A stretch of 64,000 bases of DNA from Ruminococcus flavefaciens (GCA_023667045.1 JAMPAU010000002.1:1-64000), one strand, 5' to 3'; positions 44,266-51,219 are shown, counted from the stretch's first letter. Translations and numbers: made by a program. Notes: generated from the sequence alone by a model not told the origin.

Positions 44266-44427
44266 TTAAGCCTCGTTGCTCGGTACGTCTTTTTTTGTGC
44301 ATGATACACGCACTATGTTCTTGCAGTGCGGACATTTCAGCTCGATAACAAGCGGAACGTCCATAAGTTTTGATATGTCAAACGCACGCTTTCTGCACGT
44401 CGGACACTTCATCTGGTGTTTTAACAT
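44266..44427 (-). CDS. Com-like zinc ribbon protein
   Basis: 53 residues. CPTC, then CPHC 27 residues later, then a Cys near the end. Resembles the small zinc-ribbon Com/PF10122 proteins of phages. It starts at the last base of the upstream gene's stop. Probably nucleic-acid binding. Confidence 0.72.
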   Translation of the reverse strand: MLKHQMKCPTCRKRAFDISKLMDVPLVIELKCPHCKNIVRVSCTKKDVPSNEA

Positions 44428-44885
44428 TAGATTTCCTCCGGTTCACGAAATTCCATTTTTATCATGACAGCATATACAGCACCGGAATTGACAAGATATA
44501 CTGTTGTTCTGTGTTTGTCAGTGAAAAATTCAACACCCTTGACAGAAAGTTTTTCCAATGCTTCCGCATCACAATAAATGGTATATTTTTCGTCGGAAAT
44601 CTCACATTCAAAGCATACCGCCTCACCTTTGGGCATATAAAGTCTGCGGTATCCGGTGTCCGTAAGCCTGTAAAGGTCTTTCACATTGACATTTAAAATG
44701 TCTGCCAGCTCGTCAGACTTATTCAGCTTTGACTTGTCAAGAAAAAAGCTACGTTTTGGTATTTTCATCGCACGGCAACCGTCAATGGTAAGATATGTAA
44801 ATTCACTGTCTTCACTGTACCTTACAGCACGAAAATTTGCACGGGCTTGCAGTGCCTCAACCTGAAAATCTATCTTCAGTGACAT
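44427..44885 (-). CDS. Hypothetical phage protein
   Basis: 152 residues, GGAGACGGAAAA upstream. Beta-rich with a central DELADILNVNVKDLYRL segment and repeated acidic turns. No family recognised. It is in an operon with its neighbours. Confidence 0.7.
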   Translation of the reverse strand: MSLKIDFQVEALQARANFRAVRYSEDSEFTYLTIDGCRAMKIPKRSFFLDKSKLNKSDELADILNVNVKDLYRLTDTGYRRLYMPKGEAVCFECEISDEKYTIYCDAEALEKLSVKGVEFFTDKHRTTVYLVNSGAVYAVMIKMEFREPEEI

Positions 44886-44899
44886 TTTTCCGTCTCCTT

Positions 44900-45289
44900 T
44901 CAGAATGTCGTGTATGTTTTCATAAAGTCGGGATTATCATGGATATTGTCAACGATTTTACAGCATGACAGCATTTCCGGATTAATCCAGTCACATATTC
45001 TGTCGCTCGGAATGTCTATAAAAGTCCAGTTTCCGCAACCTACATCAGTTACAAGAAGAAAACGTCCTGTCATAGTTTTCAGAATATCGCCCTCGAAAAT
45101 GCGTTCATAGTTCAGGGCTCTGTAACCGGTAAACACACCGACGGTTTCAGGCATAACGTCCGCTTCGTACTCATTGCCGTTTTCGCCGGTGTAGGCGATT
45201 GACATCTTTTTTTCGCTGTACTTGTAAAGACCGCCACAGTACCATTCTCCGTCCTCAGATTTGCCTCTGAATAATACTTCTGATTTCAT
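44900..45289 (-). CDS. YopX-family protein
   Basis: 129 residues from ATG 45289 (GGAGGTGAAAAA upstream). VLFRGKSEDGEWYCGGL and VGVFTGYRALNYERIFEGDIL are the YopX pattern found in Firmicute phages. Function unknown. Confidence 0.85.
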   Translation of the reverse strand: MKSEVLFRGKSEDGEWYCGGLYKYSEKKMSIAYTGENGNEYEADVMPETVGVFTGYRALNYERIFEGDILKTMTGRFLLVTDVGCGNWTFIDIPSDRICDWINPEMLSCCKIVDNIHDNPDFMKTYTTF

Positions 45290-45452
45290 TTTTTTCACCT
45301 CCCTTCGCTGAATTTTCAATGCTTATATAGCACCTGTAACCGCCCTCATATGCCGTATACAGCTTGCTTTTTTTCATATCCGGAAACATTTCAGCCAAAC
45401 GTCTGCACATTTCCTCGATTTCTTTCTTTTCGCCTATAACTCTTATTTTCAT
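45255..45452 (-). CDS. Small DUF3970-like protein
   Basis: 65 residues: IRVIGEKKEIEEMCRRLAEMFPD at the N-terminus and YRCYISIE later. The pattern resembles DUF3970. It overlaps YopX by 35 bases and the upstream gene by 4. Confidence 0.65.
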   Translation of the reverse strand: MKIRVIGEKKEIEEMCRRLAEMFPDMKKSKLYTAYEGGYRCYISIENSAKGGEKNEIRSIIQRQI

Positions 45453-45766
45453 GCTTTTAACCTGTAGTAATTCAGATTTCTTGCGTTTGTCTGTTTCCGG
45501 ATTTCTTCTTCAACTTCTTCATAGAAAATTTTCCGGTATTCTTCACCAAGAGCAATGACAGTCTTTTCAGTTTCAACGACCATTCCGGCAAGACTTTTGA
45601 CAAGCTCATCATATCTGTCACCCTCAACAGTGGTTATGACGTTCTCGCAAGCGTCGTACAGCGTTTCCTGACACTTGTCAAAACCGTCTTTTCCTGCTAT
45701 GCGGTGCAGTCGGTCACGTTGGTAAGGATTCAGCAACTTCGCCACCTCTTTTGCCGTTCCACTCAA
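45449..45766 (-). CDS. Hypothetical helical phage protein
   Basis: 105 residues, helical, with KLLNPYQRDRLHRIAGKDGFDKCQ and VETEKTVIALGEEYRK. Overlaps the RNA-ligase gene by 53 bases. Not recognised. Confidence 0.68.
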   Translation of the reverse strand: MSGTAKEVAKLLNPYQRDRLHRIAGKDGFDKCQETLYDACENVITTVEGDRYDELVKSLAGMVVETEKTVIALGEEYRKIFYEEVEEEIRKQTNARNLNYYRLKA

Positions 45767-46352
45767 AGCCGAAGTCCGTACGCTTTATCTTGCACACGGG
45801 TTTGCCGTCAAGCCAGAACACAATGCCCTCGACATAGTGTTCAGCAAGGAATTTTTTCACGCTGTCAAAAGTCCGCTCAATGTCAAATTTTCTTTTTCCA
45901 TGCGGAACTAACCACTCTGACACAACCTTGTATGGATTGCCGTTGAAATGCTCTCCGACTGCCTCATACGTTCTGTCTGAAAGTCGCACAATATCTCTGA
46001 CAGTTACCGGCAAATGCCTTTGTATAATACTGTAGGTTGTATCATAGGCAGACCAGAACCATTTGTCATTGGGATTACTGCGGTCGCACTTTATCCAGCA
46101 CGGAAAATGTCCGGTTATGTGGTCGGGTTTGTCCTGACACTTTATAGCCCCCTTTGGTACAGGCTTGCCGTTCTTTGCATCGTAACGCCTGTAGAGTTTA
46201 CCGCCGATTATCGCACAGCAAGCACCGTCCCACTTAACTGTCGCCTCACCGTGCAGGAACGCCTCTTCACAGCCGTCAGTTATCTCCGGCAGAACGTCGA
46301 CGATTTTGTTTCCGTCAAACACCCGACGGAATAATGTTGGTATCTTCTTCAT
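45714..46352 (-). CDS. Minimal RNA ligase-like nucleotidyltransferase
   Basis: 212 residues, AAGGAGGATTTTT before ATG. ATVKWDGACCAI holds motif I (K-x-D-G, the adenylated Lys). GGKLYRRYD is motif Ia-like, YEAVGEHFNG motif III, VEGIVFW motif IV and PVCKIKR motif V. It is only the core ligase domain, without a C-terminal extension. Probably seals nicked RNA, for example tRNA cut by host nucleases. Two tRNA genes lie elsewhere in the same prophage. Confidence 0.83.
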   Translation of the reverse strand: MKKIPTLFRRVFDGNKIVDVLPEITDGCEEAFLHGEATVKWDGACCAIIGGKLYRRYDAKNGKPVPKGAIKCQDKPDHITGHFPCWIKCDRSNPNDKWFWSAYDTTYSIIQRHLPVTVRDIVRLSDRTYEAVGEHFNGNPYKVVSEWLVPHGKRKFDIERTFDSVKKFLAEHYVEGIVFWLDGKPVCKIKRTDFGFEWNGKRGGEVAESLPT

Positions 46353-46494
46353 AAAAATCCTCCTTGTAACAGCATAAATATTCGTCGGTCGGCACGAAGT
46401 CGGACATTACTATTTCCGATTCTCTCATACAGAAAAAATCCCCCTCGCCGACATAAATGCAGTCGTCGCACTCAGACGGGTCACAATGTTTCAT
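46315..46494 (-). CDS. Small Cys-rich protein
   Basis: 59 residues from ATG 46494 to TGA 46315. CDPSECDDC, FFCM and a later CC make a probable metal site. It overlaps the start of the RNA ligase by 38 bases and supplies its ribosome site. Not recognised. Confidence 0.6.
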   Translation of the reverse strand: MKHCDPSECDDCIYVGEGDFFCMRESEIVMSDFVPTDEYLCCYKEDFYEEDTNIIPSGV

Positions 46495-46506
46495 GACCGC
46501 ACCCCC

Positions 46507-46833
46507 TCAGACTAAGATTTTTGGCGGTACAGGAATATCAGTCCCGACAGGTCGCCACATGGTCAGACAGTACGGAGAATTATTTACATTCGGATAATAC
46601 TGCACAACATATTCATTGGCATTCCAGAAGATACTTTTTGCAAGATACATTTCGTCCCACGACGGATTTTTATTCATATGCGATACTGAGACGTATTCCC
46701 AGCCCATTCCCCAAGAGGCAATGAAAAATATACGCTTGCCATGTCTATGGTAAATCCAGCCACAACAGCCGTCTGCACCCTCTTCAAGTACAATAACGCC
46801 GTTAGTCGCCTTTATTTCTGACAAAGTTTTCAT
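46507..46833 (-). CDS. DUF7694-like phage protein
   Basis: 108 residues. GCCGWIYHRHGKRIFFIASWGMGWEYVSVS and PSWDEMYLAKSIFW match a widespread small phage family (DUF7694-like). Function unknown. 4-base overlap with the upstream gene. Confidence 0.78.
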   Translation of the reverse strand: MKTLSEIKATNGVIVLEEGADGCCGWIYHRHGKRIFFIASWGMGWEYVSVSHMNKNPSWDEMYLAKSIFWNANEYVVQYYPNVNNSPYCLTMWRPVGTDIPVPPKILV

Positions 46834-47372
46834 TCTTTCACTTCCGCTCTGTTCATTTTTTGAATAATGTTTAATAATGCTGTCTGTGCCTTTTCAGAAT
46901 TATAAGAATCTTTTATTTTGATTTCATTGATATTTCTGTATTTTGCAAGGTAAACTGCCCTTCTTGCATCATTTTCATCAATCAGTCCTGAAGATATAAT
47001 TTTGCTGACTGCTTCATGAAGTTCTTTCACCTGCCTTATAACGTCCTTTACTTCGTCTAAGATTTCAGCGGTTGTCCACTTTTTGCCGTTGAAAAATTCC
47101 ATATGGTCATAGCCGTGGGCGTAATCCCAGCCAATCCACCAGCCCGAACGCAACGGCAGAACGTCAAGCCGATTGTCCGAGTAAGTAAGACCCCAGTGAC
47201 ATTCAACCGGAATATCAGCATAGTCCACGCCATAGTACTTATGACCATGCGGAAGTTTCACGTATGCACACGGGTGCGTTCCTCTTGAGACTATCGCATA
47301 TTCGTAACCGTCATACACTCCGCTGTCAAGAAGTTCTGTCTCCCACTTATTCTTGTAAACCATTTCTTTCAC
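46830..47372 (-). CDS. Hypothetical phage protein with Trp/Tyr-rich core
   Basis: 180 residues from GTG 47372 (AAAGGAG upstream). Residues 20-110 are aromatic-rich (HCGWGLTYSD-like, GWWIGWDYAHGYDHMEF) and resemble a domain common in phage accessory proteins; the C-terminal part is helical. It follows a structured leader (47382-47461). Confidence 0.72.
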   Translation of the reverse strand: MKEMVYKNKWETELLDSGVYDGYEYAIVSRGTHPCAYVKLPHGHKYYGVDYADIPVECHWGLTYSDNRLDVLPLRSGWWIGWDYAHGYDHMEFFNGKKWTTAEILDEVKDVIRQVKELHEAVSKIISSGLIDENDARRAVYLAKYRNINEIKIKDSYNSEKAQTALLNIIQKMNRAEVKE

Positions 47373-47381
47373 TTTTATCAC

Positions 47382-47461
47382 TCCTTTTTGGTCTGCCTCA
47401 TCAGTGCCGGTAGACCATCTCCGGCAGACAGTGAGCGGTCAAGCCCACCGTTTCGGCTTGT
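47382..47461 (-). promoter_or_regulatory. Structured leader, copy A
   Basis: Minus strand: GCCGAAACGGTGG, then hairpin GTGGGC/GCTCAC, then CTGTCTGCC pairing with GGCAGAC around an inner hairpin whose loop contains GATGGTC, then AAAAAGGAGTGATAAAA. A second copy lies before the 48130 start. Confidence 0.55.
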
Positions 47462-48130
47462 TTACTGTACCCAAATATCATAGGGAAGTGCCTCAAGAAG
47501 CCTGTCAAATTCTCGGCAGGAATATCCCCAGGCTTCTTTTTCTTCTGCTTTTTCATACAGTTCTTCAATCTTCTTTATTGTCTGCAACAGTCCCGAATGC
47601 TTGTCTTTGAGAATGTCGATAGCGGTTTTCAGGTCTTGGTAACGGCTCTGGACTCCCATAAATGACATAAAAATTCTGAAACATTTCGTTGCGGTATTGA
47701 TGATTTCGGACTTTGTGAGACGTTCAATACGTTTTCTGCTTTTGTTTTCAGCTTCACGGCTGTCAAACCAGTCAAGTCCGAAATAGTCGCCCTCTTCCTC
47801 GTCATAGAAACCAAGACCGCCGAAGTCTCCACCTTTGACTGCAACAAAAAAATCGTCAAAGTATTCAGGTATGTCATAGTCCTGCAAGTCATCATAGAGT
47901 TGATTACAGTTAGAAGAAAGCGTGCTGAATGTCATCTTAAACTCGTATGCCTCTTCATCATTGCCGAGAATGTCAGCGAGTTCTTCAAAATCCACTTTGC
48001 TGTAGTAGCTGATTTCGTCGCAGTCCTGTATAATGTCCAAAACTTTGTTTACAATCGCATCATAATTCATTTCGTTGACAAGTGCAGCTTTACAGCGTAT
48101 TTTTCTTGTCTTTTCAAATTTGATACTCAT
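47462..48130 (-). CDS. Hypothetical phage protein
   Basis: 222 residues, AAGGAGTGATAAA before ATG. Helical N-terminus, an acidic Gly-rich middle (GGDFGGLGFYDEEEGDYFGL) and a helical C-terminus. No family recognised. Preceded by structured leader B and followed by leader A. Confidence 0.7.
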   Translation of the reverse strand: MSIKFEKTRKIRCKAALVNEMNYDAIVNKVLDIIQDCDEISYYSKVDFEELADILGNDEEAYEFKMTFSTLSSNCNQLYDDLQDYDIPEYFDDFFVAVKGGDFGGLGFYDEEEGDYFGLDWFDSREAENKSRKRIERLTKSEIINTATKCFRIFMSFMGVQSRYQDLKTAIDILKDKHSGLLQTIKKIEELYEKAEEKEAWGYSCREFDRLLEALPYDIWVQ

Positions 48131-48217
48131 TTTATCACTCCTTTTTGGTTTGTCTTATCAGCATCGGGCGACCATCCACGACAGACAGCGGACTAAAAAA
48201 GTCCACCGTTTCGGCTG
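48131..48217 (-). promoter_or_regulatory. Structured leader, copy B
   Basis: Same order as copy A: GCCGAAACGGTGG, a hairpin GGACTTTTTTAGTCC, CTGTCTGTC pairing with GACAAAC, a GATGGTC loop, CTGATAAG and the ribosome site. Both stems change sequence but keep pairing relative to copy A. Confidence 0.55.
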
Positions 48218-48400
48218 TTACTTTTCGTACTCCTGAAATTTTTCAGCTACTTCAAGCAGAGTTTTTCTTGCGGAATATAGCCGGTTGGCTTTACAGTAAG
48301 CACAAGTGCCATGATTTCTGCACGTTCTGTCAACTGCCTTTGCCTTACGGTATGGCTTTCTATGTTCTCTGCCGTTTTTGATTGATTTGTCAAGGCTCAT
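48218..48400 (-). CDS. Small basic Cys-containing protein
   Basis: 60 residues, strongly basic, with CRNHGTCAYCKANR, a possible zinc knuckle. Overlaps the upstream gene by 4 bases. Not recognised. Confidence 0.62.
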   Translation of the reverse strand: MSLDKSIKNGREHRKPYRKAKAVDRTCRNHGTCAYCKANRLYSARKTLLEVAEKFQEYEK

Positions 48401-48795
48401 TTATTTACTCCGTCCATTCTCGCACCACAGTTCGGGCAGTAATTGTAATAGCATTTGTTAGCATAATGAGCAATCTCAACCAAAGCCCTGCACTCCGAAC
48501 AAGTAAAAAGTTTGGTAGGCAATATATCTGTTTTTCCGGTTGTCCAGTTCCCATGCTTTACAGAATCAGTTCTGTTATTCCAATAGTTGATAGCTTCTTG
48601 CATAGCTTTTTCAGCTTCTTTAAACGAACCATTGGCTTCTATACTATTGTGTATTTCAATACGACAAGCCGGACAGCAAACTGAAAAATTAATATGCTCC
48701 ACTGTTTCTCCATGAATCACAAATTCTTCTGTCGTTATTTCTGTCGTTGCATCTCTGCCACAGAACGGGCAGGGTTTTAACTCATTTTCATTCAT
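48397..48795 (-). CDS. Lar-type zinc-finger protein
   Basis: 132 residues from ATG 48795. It begins LKPCPFCGRDA, the Lar/restriction-alleviation signature, with CCPAC near 47 and a second ribbon (FTCSEC...YCPNCGARMDG) at the C-terminus. The second half is shared with the genes at 49101 and 49438. Confidence 0.78.
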   Translation of the reverse strand: MNENELKPCPFCGRDATTEITTEEFVIHGETVEHINFSVCCPACRIEIHNSIEANGSFKEAEKAMQEAINYWNNRTDSVKHGNWTTGKTDILPTKLFTCSECRALVEIAHYANKCYYNYCPNCGARMDGVNK

Positions 48796-48830
48796 TCCAT
48801 TTCTTCTTTCGTCAGTTTTTGGTGTGATAA

Positions 48831-49100
48831 TTATGCTCGACTGTTTCTCCAGTTCCATTTTTCGCAGGCGTACTCCGGTGAAGTATCTCTGCTACCTGTT
48901 GCACCGCAGTAAGGGCAGTTTACTGCATAGCCATTATCATTTCCTAAAAAGCGTCCGTGTTCAAGCTTAGCTATGAGATATTCTTCTGAATGTACCGGTT
49001 TTACTGTCACAAATAACGGAAAATCTGATAGTTTACACCCACAGAAAGGACAATCAAACAATTTAATATTCTTCTTTTCAAGTCGTTCTGCTATTGTCAT
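48831..49100 (-). CDS. Lar-like zinc-ribbon protein
   Basis: 89 residues. FDCPFCGCKL and VNCPYCGATGSRDTS, with CEKWNWRN near the end, as in Lar-type phage proteins. Abuts the next gene. Confidence 0.75.
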   Translation of the reverse strand: MTIAERLEKKNIKLFDCPFCGCKLSDFPLFVTVKPVHSEEYLIAKLEHGRFLGNDNGYAVNCPYCGATGSRDTSPEYACEKWNWRNSRA

Positions 49101-49451
49101 TTAACCACCTCCATCCATTTTTGCACCGCAGTTAAAACAATATTTCATCTCAAGTTGTCCGTTAAGATATGGATATGTAAAATGTCTGCATACTGAACAC
49201 AGATAACCCGAATGTTCAGTATCACCTATGCATAGTCCGCCTTCTAAGTCTGCACCTATATAAGCCTTTTCCCAATGACCATGCTTTACAAGCACTGCAT
49301 CTGCTGTGGGAGCGATTGCTATTATTCTTCCCATATGCTCTACTCCCATTGCAAATCCTACACGTACTAAAGGTTCATCAAAGGTTTCAGCTACTTTCAT
49401 ACCATTAGCTCTGCTTGTAAAAAACAGCTTTTCAGCATCAACCAGTCGCAT
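49101..49451 (-). CDS. Phage zinc-ribbon protein (MRLVDA type)
   Basis: 116 residues from ATG 49451 (GGAGGTGACAATA upstream). Pattern: MRLVDAEKLF, APTADAVLVKHGHW, CSVCRHF, YCFNCGAKMDGG. It is a paralogue of the next upstream gene, sharing start, middle motif and zinc ribbon. Confidence 0.78.
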   Translation of the reverse strand: MRLVDAEKLFFTSRANGMKVAETFDEPLVRVGFAMGVEHMGRIIAIAPTADAVLVKHGHWEKAYIGADLEGGLCIGDTEHSGYLCSVCRHFTYPYLNGQLEMKYCFNCGAKMDGGG

Positions 49452-49764
49452 TATTGTCACCTCCGTCCATTTTTGCACCGCAATCAGGGCAGTAAGCAGG
49501 TTTCTTTTTCTCATAATAAAGAAAATCTTCCTCAAATTCCCTGTTGCAGACAGAACACCTGCAATATCCACGCCCCGCTCTTATCCACTCGCCGTGCTTT
49601 ATAAGCACTGCATCAGCTGTCGGAGCCTCGTTAACACGGTTTTCAATCAGTTCATACGTTGATTGCAAAATTTCTCTTTTTACCGAATTATTAACACATA
49701 ATTTTGCAAGTATAATCACTTTTCTGTTTGTTTCCAAAAAATCATCTGCATCAATCAGTCTCAT
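49438..49764 (-). CDS. Phage zinc-ribbon protein (MRLIDA type)
   Basis: 108 residues from ATG 49764. MRLIDADDFL, APTADAVLIKHGEW, CSVCNREF, YCPDCGAKMDGG. Tandem paralogue of 49101-49451, overlapping it by 14 bases. Confidence 0.78.
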   Translation of the reverse strand: MRLIDADDFLETNRKVIILAKLCVNNSVKREILQSTYELIENRVNEAPTADAVLIKHGEWIRAGRGYCRCSVCNREFEEDFLYYEKKKPAYCPDCGAKMDGGDNNATG

Positions 49765-49864
49765 CTTTTTCACTCCCTTCATGTTTTCAAGTTTCTTTCA
49801 GCTTTTCAGCTGGTGGGACAGGGCTGATTCAAGGCTCAACCCTTCAGAAGCCTTTTTTGTCTGA
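49765..49864 (-). promoter_or_regulatory. Structured leader, copy C
   Basis: Minus strand TTCTGAAGGGTTGAGCC, then CTTGAATCAGCC; AAGGCT pairs with AGCCTT, followed by CAGCTGAAAAGCTG. Shares its core with copy D at 53755-53892 and loosely with A and B. Confidence 0.5.
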
Positions 49865-50059
49865 TTAATCCTCGTCGTCGTACAGAATTGCATTCCATTT
49901 TTCACGGAGTTTAAGAAACTGCTGAATAAGTTTGTTCAGGTCGTTTATGTTGCTGTAGCTTGCACAAGTATCTGCAATAAATCCGCATTTCTTTTCGATT
50001 TTAAGTGAAACTCCCTCAAGAGCAAGTCCGAGAACTTCTTTCATTTCCTTGTCAGTCAT
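49865..50059 (-). CDS. Small helical phage protein
   Basis: 64 residues, fully helical, acidic end (ILYDDED). AGAGGTGAATTTTT precedes the ATG. No family recognised. Confidence 0.68.
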   Translation of the reverse strand: MTDKEMKEVLGLALEGVSLKIEKKCGFIADTCASYSNINDLNKLIQQFLKLREKWNAILYDDED

Positions 50060-50065
50060 AAAAAT

Positions 50066-50263
50066 TCACCTCTTCCAGTATTCGTGAGTGTCCGACATTG
50101 CACCGTATGCACGTTCAAAGAAATCTTCTTCCGCATCTGATTTGTTGCGGAAATAGTTCCCAGCCCATATCGTGAAACCGTTTTCGCATATCTTCCATGT
50201 AACGTAAGGGTTGGGGGCAATCGGGTTCTCAGCAATGCAGTAGTCTGCCCAAACTCTGATTAA
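50066..50263 (-). pseudogene. 5'-truncated gene fragment carrying the spacer-like sequence
   Basis: The frame reads WADYCIAENPIAPNPYVTWK, GFTIWAGNYFRNKSDAEEDFF and ends HEYWKR, TGA 50066. It has good coding character but no start codon before an upstream TGA; the nearest ATG (about 50267) is in another frame. It looks like the 3' part of a conserved phage gene. Its segment coding DYCIAENPIAP corresponds to the mini-CRISPR spacer. Confidence 0.6.
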
Positions 50264-50269
50264 TCATAT

Positions 50270-50308
50270 AAAAAAATAAGCTCATAATTTGACAAAAAAA
50301 TGAGCTTA
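50270..50308 (-). terminator. Terminator of the mini-CRISPR transcript
   Basis: Arms TAAGCTCAT and ATGAGCTTA followed by a T7 run on the minus strand, 10 bases after the stop of the small gene at 50318. It closes the transcription unit that begins at the 50696-50724 promoter. Confidence 0.8.
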
Positions 50309-50317
50309 TGTTACAAT

Positions 50318-50539
50318 TTAATATGTAATTTCTGAAAGGGGCTTTTCAACTTTCAAGCGGATTTCTACCGCATAGGCGATATTTTTGGAATCACGCTTTA
50401 CAGTGATATACCAGCCGTTTATGTTGTATATGGTTTGTGTCTTTCCATGTGGCAGAACAGTAAAGCTGTGTATACGCTCTGAGTTGAGATGGTCTGCTAA
50501 ATCGCTAAGAATACATATAACACCACGAATTTTCGTCAT
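50318..50539 (-). CDS. Small protein encoded directly downstream of the mini-CRISPR
   Basis: 73 residues from ATG 50539 (GGAGGTGAAAAA upstream) to TAA 50318. MTKIRGVICILSDLADHLN, TQTIYNINGWYITVKRDSKN and VEIRLKVEKPLSEI suggest a compact alpha/beta protein. Longer frames that extend upstream would translate the CRISPR repeats (PRTRGGDP, SPHTRG) and are artefacts. Function unknown; it shares a transcript with the array. Confidence 0.75.
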   Translation of the reverse strand: MTKIRGVICILSDLADHLNSERIHSFTVLPHGKTQTIYNINGWYITVKRDSKNIAYAVEIRLKVEKPLSEITY

Positions 50540-50562
50540 TTTTTCACCTCCTATGAATATAT

Positions 50563-50689
50563 AGACAGCAACGCAAGACCCAGTATAGCCCCGCGTGTGC
50601 GGGGAAAATGGAGCAATCGGGTTCTCAGCAATGTAATAGTCAGGGTCACCCCCGCGTGTGCGGGGAAAAATACTTATGCGTTGTTGTCT
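50563..50689. repeat. Inverted repeats flanking the mini-CRISPR
   Basis: Arms 50563-50575 (AGACAGCAACGCA) and 50677-50689 (TGCGTTGTTGTCT) match at 12 of 13 positions and bracket the array. In RNA they would form a closing stem around both repeat hairpins; in DNA they could be ends of an inserted unit. Confidence 0.65.
50582..50670 (-). CRISPR. Mini-CRISPR: two type I-E-like repeats, one spacer
   Basis: Repeat 1 (50643-50670) and repeat 2 (50582-50609) share TTTTCCCCGCACACGCGGGG on the minus strand, with a perfect CCCCGC/GCGGGG stem. The period is exactly 61 bp (28 plus 33). Repeat 2 has a diverged 3' end, as expected for the leader-distal repeat. The spacer is 50610-50642. A promoter lies on the leader side. 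No cas gene occurs in the window, so it would need a host type I-E system. Confidence 0.85.
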
Positions 50690-50695
50690 GTATAT

Positions 50696-50724
50696 AGTAT
50701 AGCACTTCTGTCCCCAGAAATCAA
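50696..50724 (-). promoter_or_regulatory. Promoter of the mini-CRISPR
   Basis: TTGATT, 17 bases, TATACT on the minus strand; the predicted start falls at the outer edge of the right inverted repeat. It is divergent from the ribbon-helix-helix gene at 50770. Confidence 0.72.
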
Positions 50725-50769
50725 TTGACAAATTTTACAAAATTTTCCTCTTGAAAGGAGGTGGGATTT

Positions 50770-50940
50770 ATGGATAAATACCAAGAAAGCAAAAACCGTT
50801 ATCTTAAAGAAAAAGTCGATGAGCTAAAAGTCAGAGTACCTAAAGGCGAAAAGGCGAAAATCCAAGCTTTTGCTAAGTCAAAGGGTAAAAGCTTAAACAA
50901 ATTTATTTTAGACCTCATACATGATGCTATGAGCAAGTAG
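50770..50940 (+). CDS. Ribbon-helix-helix (Arc-type) DNA-binding protein
   Basis: 56 residues, AAAGGAGGTGGGATTT before ATG. DELKVRVPKGEKAKIQAFAK and GKSLNKFILDLIHDAM are the beta-strand and two helices of an Arc-like repressor. It is divergent from the mini-CRISPR promoter with 45 bases between, so it may control that promoter. Confidence 0.85.
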   Translation: MDKYQESKNRYLKEKVDELKVRVPKGEKAKIQAFAKSKGKSLNKFILDLIHDAMSK

Positions 50941-50946
50941 TTTTTT

Positions 50947-51180
50947 TTACTTTATAAGTTCCACATACTCAACCGCCGACATATCCGTATCGGGATTTGC
51001 GAACTTCGCTAGAGCCCTCACAATCCTCTTGTCGATGACGGACTGCTCCGCTCTGGTATGCTTCGGAATACGGTTCACGATAACTGCACCGTCATAAGAC
51101 CGTATAGTTTCTATGTAGTGGGTCTGGGTTTCGGTCTTGCTGAGAACCGTATATTTTCCGGTACGTTCATAATTTGTCAT
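50947..51180 (-). CDS. Hypothetical phage protein
   Basis: 77 residues, AGGTGATAAC before ATG. YERTGKYTVLSKTETQTHYIETIRS and IDKRIVRALAKFANPDTD. No family recognised. Converges with the ribbon-helix-helix gene, ending 6 bases from it. Confidence 0.65.
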   Translation of the reverse strand: MTNYERTGKYTVLSKTETQTHYIETIRSYDGAVIVNRIPKHTRAEQSVIDKRIVRALAKFANPDTDMSAVEYVELIK

Positions 51181-51219
51181 GTTATCACCTCGGTTGAGTA
51201 TATGGTAAATGGGTTGTCC

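Noticed and set aside
50582..50670. The two GC-rich palindromes as simple terminators
   Set aside because: They lack T-runs in the direction of transcription, share 20 identical bases and have an exact 61-bp period with a phage-derived spacer.
50540..50731. Longer frame upstream of the 73-residue gene, translating through the repeats
   Set aside because: It reads PRTRGGDP and SPHTRG, the known artefact of translating I-E repeats, and the ribosome site fits ATG 50539.
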